From positions 1 through 7,692 of the forward strand of contig JALOMY010000133.1 of NCBI GenBank assembly GCA_025455225.1: DNA of 7,692 nt, given 5' to 3'. The notes under the pieces were generated by a model. It was not told the DNA's origin. It did no database searches and saw only the letters and a program-made list of their open reading frames with translations. The DNA is from Cyclobacteriaceae bacterium. Lineage in GTDB: Bacteria > Bacteroidota > Bacteroidia > Cytophagales > Cyclobacteriaceae. Made by a program: the position numbers and the translations under genes. This document shows, piece after piece, positions 1 to 5,744 of the stretch (position 1 is the stretch's first letter; each line of letters opens with the position of its first letter).

Positions 1-368
1 CGGGCAAGGTAGGTTTTACCGGTACCGGTTTCGCCTACCATGATTATGTTTGATTTCTCAATCGTTATGTCCGTATCCACCTTTCGCTGCATCAACCGCT
101 TGTAGTGATTATACACAGCAACAGACATTACCTTTTTGGCTTCATCCTGGCCAATGACATACTCATCCAGAAATTTCTTGATTTCGCGGGGCTTAACCAG
201 TTTAAAATTGGGTGTTATGCCCGCTTCTGCCTTGCTCTTTTTTTCTTCCTGCAAGATCTGGTTGGCCTGCGTTACACACTTATCACAGATATGGGCGTGT
301 ATTCCCGATATCATCAGGTCAACATCCTTCTTGTTTCTACCGCAAAACGAACACGTAACTTCAGCCAT
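1..368 (-). CDS. clpX: ClpX, ATP-dependent unfoldase subunit of ClpXP (N-terminal part, cut by window edge)
   Basis: AAA+ unfoldase that recognises tagged or damaged proteins in the cytoplasm, unfolds them with ATP and passes them into ClpP. Read on the minus strand from ATG at 368-366, giving 122 full codons before the window ends, so only the N-terminal part (family length about 410-420) is present. Residues 6-31 form the C4 zinc-binding domain (C6, C9, C28, C31: CSFCG ... CDKC). The AAA+ domain begins around residue 60 with PREIKKFLDEYVIGQDEAKK, and the Walker A motif GETGTGKT lies at 112-119, just before the edge. It follows clpP on the same strand after 105 bases, the usual clpP-clpX order, with a possible promoter of its own in that gap. 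An A-AAA-AAG heptamer sits in codons 42-44. Identification is secure; the Walker B, sensor and pore-loop parts are outside the window. Confidence 0.96.
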   Translation of the reverse strand, partial: MAEVTCSFCGRNKKDVDLMISGIHAHICDKCVTQANQILQEEKKSKAEAGITPNFKLVKPREIKKFLDEYVIGQDEAKKVMSVAVYNHYKRLMQRKVDTDITIEKSNIIMVGETGTGKTYLA

Positions 369-389
369 GATTGAAATTTGAAATTGAAT

Positions 390-407
390 AGATTAGCCGG
401 CCAATCT
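390..407. repeat. Imperfect palindrome in the clpP-clpX gap
   Basis: AGATT-A-GCCGGC-C-AATCT is an 18-base dyad with only one mismatched pair (A/C) flanking a perfect GCCGGC core. It has no loop and no U-run after it on the minus strand, so it is not a normal terminator. It lies between the possible clpX promoter and the clpX start, so it would be in the clpX leader; an operator or a chance palindrome are both possible. Confidence 0.35.
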
Positions 408-415
408 GTAACCTA

Positions 416-447
416 CAAAAATACCACTTAATCGGTGATTTGGCTAA
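416..447 (-). promoter_or_regulatory. Possible Bacteroidota-type promoter for clpX
   Basis: On the minus strand TATTTTTG (423-416) matches the -7 consensus TAnnTTTG exactly. Twenty bases upstream lies GTTAG (448-444), a partial match to the -33 element TTTG. It would give clpX a leader of roughly 40 bases. No terminator is seen between clpP and clpX, so this would be an internal promoter in addition to read-through from clpP. The -33 match is weak. Confidence 0.4.
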
Positions 448-473
448 CTTCTTAAAAATGAGTTAAATACGTT

Positions 474-1145
474 TTACTTCTTGCGTTCCAGTACCTCATC
501 AATCAAACCGTATGATTTAGCTTCGGTTGCCCGCATCCAGTAATCTCGATCCGAATCCTTTTCGATCTTATCGTAAGTCTGTCCGCTGTGCTTGGCAATG
601 ATATTATAGAGGTCTTTCTTAACCTCAAGGGTCTGGCGAAGTGAAATTTCCATATCCGATGCCTGGCCCTGCATGGCACTCATAGGTTGGTGGATCATGA
701 TGCGTGAGTGGGGAAGGCCCGCTCTTTTCTTTGGGGCACCAGCGGTTAACAACACGGCACCCATTGAGGCTGCCAAACCCGTACAGATGGTGGCAACATC
801 GGGATTAACATATTGCATGGTATCGTAAATGCCCAAGCCAGCATAAACAGAACCTCCCGGACTGTTTACATACATGATAATGTCTTTTTTAGGGTCTGCC
901 GATTCGAGGAATAGCAATTGGGCTGTTATCAGGTTGGCGATCTGATCATCGATGCCCATTCCCAGAAAAATTATACGGTCGGAGATCAGGCGGGTAAAGA
1001 CATCAATAGCCCGGAAATTACCCGGTCGTTCTTCAATGACATACTGGGTCATGTTTTCAATTTTCTGAGCATAGCTATCAATAGTGTTTCCGCTCATGCC
1101 CAGGTGATGAACTGCGTATTTTCTGAATTCGTTGTTGGTATTCAT
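474..1145 (-). CDS. clpP: ClpP, ATP-dependent Clp protease proteolytic subunit
   Basis: Serine peptidase (family S14) that assembles as two stacked heptameric rings and degrades proteins delivered by ClpX or other Clp ATPases in the cytoplasm. The 223-residue protein has the complete catalytic triad: S127 in GLAASMGAV, H152 in RIMIHQP, and D201 in DRDYWM, with the S-H-D spacings (25 and 49) of E. coli ClpP. The SPGGSV loop at 95-100 is the oxyanion/handle region. The N-terminus is about 16 residues longer than in E. coli, which agrees with my recollection of Bacteroidota ClpP and probably includes a processed propeptide. Start is ATG at 1145-1143, with no clear Shine-Dalgarno sequence. It lies 105 bases upstream of clpX and is separated from tig by a strong terminator, so it probably has its own promoter in 1146-1248. 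Confidence 0.97.
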   Translation of the reverse strand: MNTNNEFRKYAVHHLGMSGNTIDSYAQKIENMTQYVIEERPGNFRAIDVFTRLISDRIIFLGMGIDDQIANLITAQLLFLESADPKKDIIMYVNSPGGSVYAGLGIYDTMQYVNPDVATICTGLAASMGAVLLTAGAPKKRAGLPHSRIMIHQPMSAMQGQASDMEISLRQTLEVKKDLYNIIAKHSGQTYDKIEKDSDRDYWMRATEAKSYGLIDEVLERKK

Positions 1146-1174
1146 AGTGAAATCGGTTTGCGTGTAATGGGTTT

Positions 1175-1208
1175 CAAATTATACTTTTTGATGATAGAAT
1201 CGACTAAA
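1175..1208 (-). promoter_or_regulatory. Possible promoter for clpP-clpX
   Basis: Because tig ends in a terminator, clpP should start its own transcript between 1248 and 1146. The best candidate on the minus strand is TATAATTTG (1183-1175), which is one base longer than TAnnTTTG, with TTTAG (1208-1204) 20 bases upstream in the place of the -33 TTTG. Both elements are imperfect, so the call is tentative. Confidence 0.3.
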
Positions 1209-1241
1209 TTCGGTATAAATCTGAGTTATCTAACCGAAATT

Positions 1242-1277
1242 AAACAAAAATGGTTTTGAGGCATCCTCAAAACCATT
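1242..1277 (-). terminator. Rho-independent terminator after tig
   Basis: Arms 1249-1261 and 1265-1277 are perfect inverted repeats of 13 bases around a 3-base loop. Read on the minus strand, the hairpin is followed by a T-rich tract (TTTTTGTTTA). It starts 24 bases after the tig stop codon and faces the right way to end tig transcription before clpP. On the plus strand the hairpin is not followed by a U-run. Confidence 0.9.
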
Positions 1278-1300
1278 GTCGTATTGGGAATTAAAATAGT

Positions 1301-2647
1301 TTAATGCCGGTGCTCTTCAACCAGTTTTTTGAATTCATCGACCGAAACCTTCTTTTCAGTAAGGGTAATGTTTTCTTTTATAAACTTCATGATTTTCTCG
1401 TGCCTTAGCTGGTTGTACAGGCGCATGAAATTCTGACCATTTTCATGGGATAAATAATTATCCGTAATGGCATCCAGCCGGTCGCTTAATTGATCAGCAA
1501 TGGCTGGCCCGCCAAACTGACTGATGATCATTTCTTTGGCTCGTCCTTTTACCTCGTTTGCATCCACCTGGATTTTATGATCCTCAGCAATTTTATTCTT
1601 AATTAAATCCCACTTCAGGCTTCGAAGGTATTCATCAAACTCCTTGGCTAATACATCATCGTTAATTTCACCTTTACCGGTGGTTTTCAACCAGGTTTTA
1701 AGGAAATCATGCGGCAAATTAATGGTGGTTTCCTTCAGCAAATGATCTTCAATGTGGTGATCAAGGAAATGTTCGGTTTCCCGTTGATAATTACCGGAAA
1801 TTGTTTCCTTCACTTTTTCACGAAAACCTTCTTCCGACTGAACCGCATCTTTTCCGAAAACCCGGTCAAATAATTCCTGGTTCAGTTCGGCTGGTTCAGT
1901 TCGGCTGATGTTGTTGATAAGCAAGTGGTATTCGCCTTTTAATTGTTTGGCTTCATCTTCAGTTACATCCAGAACGGTGGCAAGGTCTTTAACTTCATCA
2001 AATAATTTTTGAATGTCGAAGTTAACCACATCTTCTTTCTTTAGTCCGATAAATTGCTTCTGCTGTTTTTTATTGATTTTGTCGGAAGCAATGTAAACGT
2101 TGTGCTTCTTTTCCGGATCCGCAACTGAATGTAACTCGCCAAAGAGATTGTCACCGGCTTCACTTAGTTCGGGGTAATTAACCTTTCCGAAACGCTTACG
2201 CAAATCATCAATTGTTTCCTGAATAACTTTCTCATCCACTTCAATCGGGTAGGATTTGATTTTGACTTTAGGCGACAGTTCATAAGCAAAATCATCCACC
2301 ATGCCGATCTGGTACTCAAATTCAAAATCCTTTTGCGATTCCCAGTCAATGGTTCCGGCTTTTTCAGCAACCGGTAACGGTTCACCGATAATGCGGAGTT
2401 TATTACTCTGAATGTATTCGTTAAGTTTATTGGATAATAATTGATTGATTTCTTCAACAAGTACCGATTTCCCAAACATGCGTTTGATAACACCGTGGGG
2501 AACCTTACCCGGTCTGAAGCCTTTCAGGTTCGCTTTGCGGGCATAGTCTTTTATTTTTTCTTCAACTCCGGTTTGATAGTCGGGGGGGGTTATTTTGATT
2601 TTGATAAATCCCTCCGTGGAGTTTTTCTTATCTAACGTGATTTCCAA
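1301..2647 (-). CDS. tig: Trigger factor, ribosome-associated chaperone (middle FKBP-like domain divergent)
   Basis: Binds ribosomal protein L23 at the exit tunnel and shields nascent chains. The 448-residue length matches the family. The N-terminal ribosome-binding domain (about 1-115) has the signature GFRPGKVP at 43-50. The C-terminal cradle comprises roughly 116-150 plus 246-448 (EPAELNQELFDRVFG at 251-265). The region at about 155-245, where an FKBP-type peptidyl-prolyl isomerase domain normally sits, lacks the family's glycine- and aromatic-rich active-site motifs and is rich in charged residues, so isomerase activity is doubtful. The start is TTG (2647-2645): an in-frame TAA lies 15 bases upstream, the codons between are not ATG or GTG, and the first internal ATG (residue 57) would remove the ribosome-binding motif. 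It follows tRNA-Leu by 70 bases with no visible terminator, and is followed by a strong one. A C8 run (codons 20-22) and a 14-base tandem duplication (codons 248-257) are notable. Confidence 0.95.
   Translation of the reverse strand: MEITLDKKNSTEGFIKIKITPPDYQTGVEEKIKDYARKANLKGFRPGKVPHGVIKRMFGKSVLVEEINQLLSNKLNEYIQSNKLRIIGEPLPVAEKAGTIDWESQKDFEFEYQIGMVDDFAYELSPKVKIKSYPIEVDEKVIQETIDDLRKRFGKVNYPELSEAGDNLFGELHSVADPEKKHNVYIASDKINKKQQKQFIGLKKEDVVNFDIQKLFDEVKDLATVLDVTEDEAKQLKGEYHLLINNISRTEPAELNQELFDRVFGKDAVQSEEGFREKVKETISGNYQRETEHFLDHHIEDHLLKETTINLPHDFLKTWLKTTGKGEINDDVLAKEFDEYLRSLKWDLIKNKIAEDHKIQVDANEVKGRAKEMIISQFGGPAIADQLSDRLDAITDNYLSHENGQNFMRLYNQLRHEKIMKFIKENITLTEKKVSVDEFKKLVEEHRH
1877..1907. repeat. 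14-base tandem duplication inside tig
   Basis: CTGGTTCAGTTCGG occurs twice in direct succession, and the period continues for three more bases (31 bases in all). Because 14 is not a multiple of three, the two copies are read in different frames on the coding strand and encode SRTEP and then AELNQ (residues 248-257). Loss or gain of one copy would shift the tig frame. Confidence 0.9.
2582..2589. repeat. Homopolymer run G8 (C8 on the tig coding strand)
   Basis: Eight consecutive G on the plus strand encode T20-P21-P22 of trigger factor as ACC CCC CCC. Runs of this length are prone to slippage; a one-base change would shift the frame soon after the start. The frame here is intact. Confidence 0.9.
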
Positions 2648-2717
2648 AACGATATTGATTTAATGACTTACAATACAATACAGAACCCTCCATGCCGGGC
2701 AACCAGGATTAATTATG

Positions 2718-2799
2718 TGCGGATGGAGGGACTCGAACCCCCACGCCTTGCGGCACCAGATCCTAAGTCTGGCGCGGCTACCAATTACGCCACATCCGC
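2718..2799 (-). tRNA. tRNA-Leu (anticodon UAG)
   Basis: Read on the minus strand, the 7-base acceptor arms GCGGATG and CATCCGC pair fully, with discriminator A at 2718. The anticodon stem CCAGA/TCTGG encloses the loop CTTAGGA, giving anticodon TAG at 2765-2763, which reads CUN leucine codons. The long variable arm (GCC-GCAA-GGC) marks a class II tRNA, as expected for leucine. The T arm carries GGTTCGAGTCC. The 3' CCA is not encoded (the next bases are CA, then TAAT) and must be added by nucleotidyltransferase. It has its own promoter about 50 bases upstream, and with no terminator before tig the two may be co-transcribed and cut apart by tRNA processing. Confidence 0.97.
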
Positions 2800-2842
2800 A
2801 TATCCATTGAATTCGTTACCTTTTCAGGTAATCGCCACCGGC

Positions 2843-2924
2843 TTTGTAAAGGGAGCGCAAATTTATAGATTATTCGGAAATTCAGAAGTCTGATTTTGTG
2901 TTAAATTAAAGTGCGGTATTTACG
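2843..2924 (+). promoter_or_regulatory. Region of the rel promoter (two weak candidates)
   Basis: Two partial matches to the Bacteroidota promoter lie upstream of rel. The first is TTTG (2843-2846), a 19-base spacer and TAGATTAT (2866-2873), which overlaps the oppositely oriented tRNA-Leu promoter. The second is TTTG (2895-2898), an 18-base spacer and TATTTACG (2917-2924). Neither has a full -7 element, and I cannot choose between them. Confidence 0.25.
2858..2865 (-). promoter_or_regulatory. -7 element of the tRNA-Leu promoter
   Basis: On the minus strand TAAATTTG (2865-2858) matches TAnnTTTG exactly and is followed by CGCTCCCTTT. The start region is nearly identical to that of the presumed rRNA promoter at 7427-7444. 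The -33 element is poor: ACTT lies 20 bases upstream (2889-2886). Transcription would begin near 2852, giving a leader of about 50 bases that holds a small hairpin (TTACC/GGTAA, arms 2816-2820 and 2827-2831). Confidence 0.65.
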
Positions 2925-2965
2925 TAAAGCCAGGCAGTAAAATCTATAATAACCGATTGCAGAGA

Positions 2966-5188
2966 ATGGTCATTGATGTAGAGCAGGAGAAAAGGGAAAT
3001 CATAAACCGGTACCGGAAATTGCTAAGAAAGGCAAAACCCATTCTAAAAGATGGGGATGCCCGGCAAATCAAGAAAGCGTTTACAATGGCCCTTGAGGCG
3101 CACAAGGATATGCGCAGAAAATCAGGGGAGCCTTATATATTCCATCCGCTGGCCGTAGCCCAGATTTGTGTGGAGGAAATCGGCTTGGGAACTACTTCGA
3201 TTATCTCCGCTTTACTTCATGATGTAGTTGAAGACACCGATATCGAGTTAAGCGATATCGAACGCATGTTTGGTAAGAAAGTAACCCGGATAATTGATGG
3301 CCTTACCAAAGTTTCTGGTGTCTTTGAATTCGGTACCTCTCAGCAAGCCGAGAACTTCCGGAAAATGTTGTTTACCCTTTCGGAAGATGTACGGGTAATC
3401 CTGATCAAACTGGCCGACCGGTTGCACAACATGCGCACACTTGAAAGCATGCCGCGAAATAAACAGCTGAAGGTTGCCTCGGAAACCATTTACCTCTATG
3501 CACCACTGGCACATCGGCTTGGACTTAATGCTATCAAGAGTGAATTGGAAGACTTATACCTGCGATTCACCGACCGGGCTGTATACGATTCGATCGTTCG
3601 CAATATTGATGATACCCGGGCATCAAGAAATAAATTCATCAAGCAGTTTGTTCAGCCTATCCGGGAAGAATTGGATCGCCACAAAATTAATTATGAAATA
3701 AAGGGCCGTCCAAAATCCATATTTTCTATATGGAATAAGATGCGCAAACAGAATATTCCGTTCGAAGAGGTTTACGATTTGTTTGCTGTCAGGATAATTA
3801 TCGATACACCGCTTGAAAATGAGAAGGCTCTTTGCTGGCAGGTTTATTCCATTGTAACCGATTTCTACACACCCAACCCGGATCGGTTACGCGATTGGAT
3901 CAGCACACCGAAAGCCAATGGATATGAATCACTTCATACAACAGTTATGGCAAAAAACGGGCAGTGGGTAGAAGTTCAGATTCGTACCAAACGAATGGAT
4001 GACATTGCAGAGAAGGGATATGCCGCACATTGGAAATACAAAGAAACAGCGGCAGCGCATGAATCCAACCTGGAGAAATGGCTGATTAAAGTGCGGGACA
4101 CATTACAGCAGAATGATCACTCAGCACTTGACTTTGTAAATGATTTCAGGGGAAATCTGTTCAGCGAGGAAGTTTTTGTATTTACACCCAAAGGAGAATT
4201 AAAAACCCTTCCTTATGGCGCAACGGCACTTGATTTTGCATTTGAAATTCATACACAGGTTGGATCAAAATGTATAGGCGCCAAGGTTAACAACAAACTT
4301 GTTCCCATCAATTATATCCTGAAGAATGGTGACCAGATCGAAATACTGACATCCCAAAAACAAAAGCCTCATGAAGATTGGTTACGGTTCGTTGTCAGTT
4401 CAAAAGCCAAGAGCCGCATCAAAGATGTACTGAAAGAGGACAAGAAGAAAATTGCGGAAGACGGAAAAGAAATTCTGTTGCGAAAACTCAATCAGATGAA
4501 AATTGATTCATCGCAACTGATTATTGAGCAAATGCGTGAGTATTTCAATGCGCCCTCGCATCTCGATTTGTATTACCGAATTGGTAAAGGAATAATTACC
4601 GTTGCCGATATCAAGCGGTTTAAAGAGTACAAACCTAAATCACCCCTTAAAACAAGACCCAACATCCGGGTTGCCGATGCTAAAACGATTGAACAGGAGA
4701 TTACGAAAATCAAAGGCCGGTACGAAGACATCCTTCTTATTGGGGAAGACATGGATGTAGTGGATTATAAACTGGCCAAGTGTTGCACGCCCATCCCGGG
4801 TGATGACGTATTCGGATTCGTAACGGTAAATGAAGGAATTAAGATTCACCGCACAACTTGCCCGAATGCGGCAGAATTATTGGCCAATCACGGTAATCGG
4901 GTGGTTAAAGCCAAGTGGACGTCACAGCATGAAGTTGCCTTCTTAACCGGTCTTAAAGTGAGGGGTACTGATCGGGTTGGATTGATTAATGATGTGTCGA
5001 AAATTATTTCGGAAGAATTGAAAGTGAATATGAGTTCGATGTCGTTCTTCACAGATTCAGGTATTTTTGAGGGTGAAATTATGCTTTATGTTCACGATAC
5101 CCGCCATTTGGAACAATTAATCAATAAACTGGAGCAGGTAGAGGGTGTTGTTAAGGTAAGCCGCTTTGATTCTAAATCGTTAGAATAA
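2966..5188 (+). CDS. rel: Rel/SpoT-family bifunctional (p)ppGpp synthetase/hydrolase
   Basis: Makes (p)ppGpp from ATP and GDP/GTP on starvation and hydrolyses it afterwards. The 740-residue length and full domain set match long RSH proteins. The N-terminal HD hydrolase domain keeps its metal-site residues: H60 in YIFHPLA, H85-D86 in LLHDVVEDT, and D151 in KLADRLHN. The synthetase domain follows with GRPKSIFSIW (from 247), VYDLFAVRI, NGYESLHTTV (from 318) and VEVQIRT. A TGS domain lies at about 403-464 (VFVFTPKGE to GDQIEILT). Then come a helical region, a zinc-finger-type domain with C606, C607, H628 and C632, and a C-terminal ACT domain (about 661-737). Both active sites look intact, so it is probably bifunctional. 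ATG at 2966 is preferred to the in-frame TTG nine bases upstream. It is divergent from tRNA-Leu and lies 63 bases before fur. Confidence 0.96.
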   Translation: MVIDVEQEKREIINRYRKLLRKAKPILKDGDARQIKKAFTMALEAHKDMRRKSGEPYIFHPLAVAQICVEEIGLGTTSIISALLHDVVEDTDIELSDIERMFGKKVTRIIDGLTKVSGVFEFGTSQQAENFRKMLFTLSEDVRVILIKLADRLHNMRTLESMPRNKQLKVASETIYLYAPLAHRLGLNAIKSELEDLYLRFTDRAVYDSIVRNIDDTRASRNKFIKQFVQPIREELDRHKINYEIKGRPKSIFSIWNKMRKQNIPFEEVYDLFAVRIIIDTPLENEKALCWQVYSIVTDFYTPNPDRLRDWISTPKANGYESLHTTVMAKNGQWVEVQIRTKRMDDIAEKGYAAHWKYKETAAAHESNLEKWLIKVRDTLQQNDHSALDFVNDFRGNLFSEEVFVFTPKGELKTLPYGATALDFAFEIHTQVGSKCIGAKVNNKLVPINYILKNGDQIEILTSQKQKPHEDWLRFVVSSKAKSRIKDVLKEDKKKIAEDGKEILLRKLNQMKIDSSQLIIEQMREYFNAPSHLDLYYRIGKGIITVADIKRFKEYKPKSPLKTRPNIRVADAKTIEQEITKIKGRYEDILLIGEDMDVVDYKLAKCCTPIPGDDVFGFVTVNEGIKIHRTTCPNAAELLANHGNRVVKAKWTSQHEVAFLTGLKVRGTDRVGLINDVSKIISEELKVNMSSMSFFTDSGIFEGEIMLYVHDTRHLEQLINKLEQVEGVVKVSRFDSKSLE

Positions 5189-5206
5189 TTCCTTGCGAAT
5201 ATCCGG

Positions 5207-5237
5207 TTTGAATGGGGCTTACCGGTTGTTATCTTTG
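5207..5237 (+). promoter_or_regulatory. Consensus Bacteroidota promoter for fur (and probably STAS-purA)
   Basis: TTTG (5207-5210), a 19-base spacer and TATCTTTG (5230-5237) match TTTG-N19-TAnnTTTG at every fixed position. It lies in the 63-base gap after rel. The distance from the -7 element to the fur ATG is only 14 bases, so the leader should be roughly 8-12 bases. A CCGGT/ACCGG dyad (5203-5207, 5221-5225) straddles the -33 element and spacer. Confidence 0.8.
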
Positions 5238-5251
5238 TTGGCTTAATAAAA

Positions 5252-5728
5252 ATGGCACACAGTCAGAAAGTTTACGAAGAAGTAAGAAAGATATTCTCTG
5301 CCTATCTGGAGAACAAAGCGTTGCGTAAAACACCCGAACGGTACGCTATCCTGGAAGAAATTTATTCCAGGAACGGTCATTTTGATGTTGAGTCCTTGTA
5401 CATCAGCATGAAAAATAAAAATTATAGGGTGAGCCGGGCTACTGTATATAACACATTGGATTTGCTGGTTGAATGCGATTTGGTCAGTAAACATCAGTTT
5501 GGAAAAAATCAGGCTCAATACGAGAAGTCCTACGGTTATAAACAGCACGATCATTTAATTTGTACCGATTGCCATAAAGTGGTAGAATTTTGCGATCCGA
5601 GGATTCAGAACATTCAGAAAACGGTGGAAGAGATACTCCATTTTAACGTGGTGCATCATTCCCTGATTTTATATGCTTCCTGTACCAAACCCAATTGCGA
5701 AAACAGGAAGGAAGAAGTAAAAAATTAG
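5252..5728 (+). CDS. fur: Fur-family metal-dependent transcriptional regulator
   Basis: Dimeric repressor that binds DNA when loaded with metal, most likely iron(II). The 158-residue protein has the N-terminal winged helix (about 1-93) with RKTPERYAIL at 25-34, HFDVESLY at 43-50 and the recognition helix VSRATVYNTLDLL at 60-72. The C-terminal dimerisation domain carries QHDHLIC at 98-104. Structural zinc ligands are C104 and C107 and probably C144 and C149 (CTKPNC). H43, H99 and H101 match regulatory-site ligands of E. coli Fur (H33, H88, H90), while Q98 stands where E. coli has H87. The sequence fits Fur better than PerR or Zur, but metal specificity cannot be settled by reading. Start is ATG at 5252 behind an exact consensus promoter. 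The next gene begins 16 bases downstream. I see no clear classic Fur box at its promoter. Confidence 0.9.
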   Translation: MAHSQKVYEEVRKIFSAYLENKALRKTPERYAILEEIYSRNGHFDVESLYISMKNKNYRVSRATVYNTLDLLVECDLVSKHQFGKNQAQYEKSYGYKQHDHLICTDCHKVVEFCDPRIQNIQKTVEEILHFNVVHHSLILYASCTKPNCENRKEEVKN

Positions 5729-5744
5729 AGGCTAATAATTGAAG

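Noticed and set aside
105..374. Plus-strand open frame opposite clpX
   Set aside because: It lies wholly antisense to the ClpX zinc-finger and AAA+ coding sequence, has no recognisable motif or start signal, and the minus-strand product is unmistakable.
2669..2681. Short TACAA repeats before tig as an operator or promoter
   Set aside because: Only about two and a half copies of a 5-base unit, low complexity, and no promoter element at a useful spacing.
2663..2893. Plus-strand open frame of 76 codons between tig and rel
   Set aside because: It runs straight through the tRNA-Leu gene in antisense and through its promoter; the reading frame is accidental.
5243..5554. Minus-strand open frame with hydrophobic N-terminus opposite fur
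   Set aside because: It is the antisense shadow of fur, whose motifs and promoter are clear; hydrophobic stretches arise from the complement of charged codons.
5729..5744. Possible frameshift fusion of fur to the STAS gene through A-AAA-AAT at the fur stop
   Set aside because: After a -1 shift the frame meets a TGA within a few codons and does not join the STAS frame.
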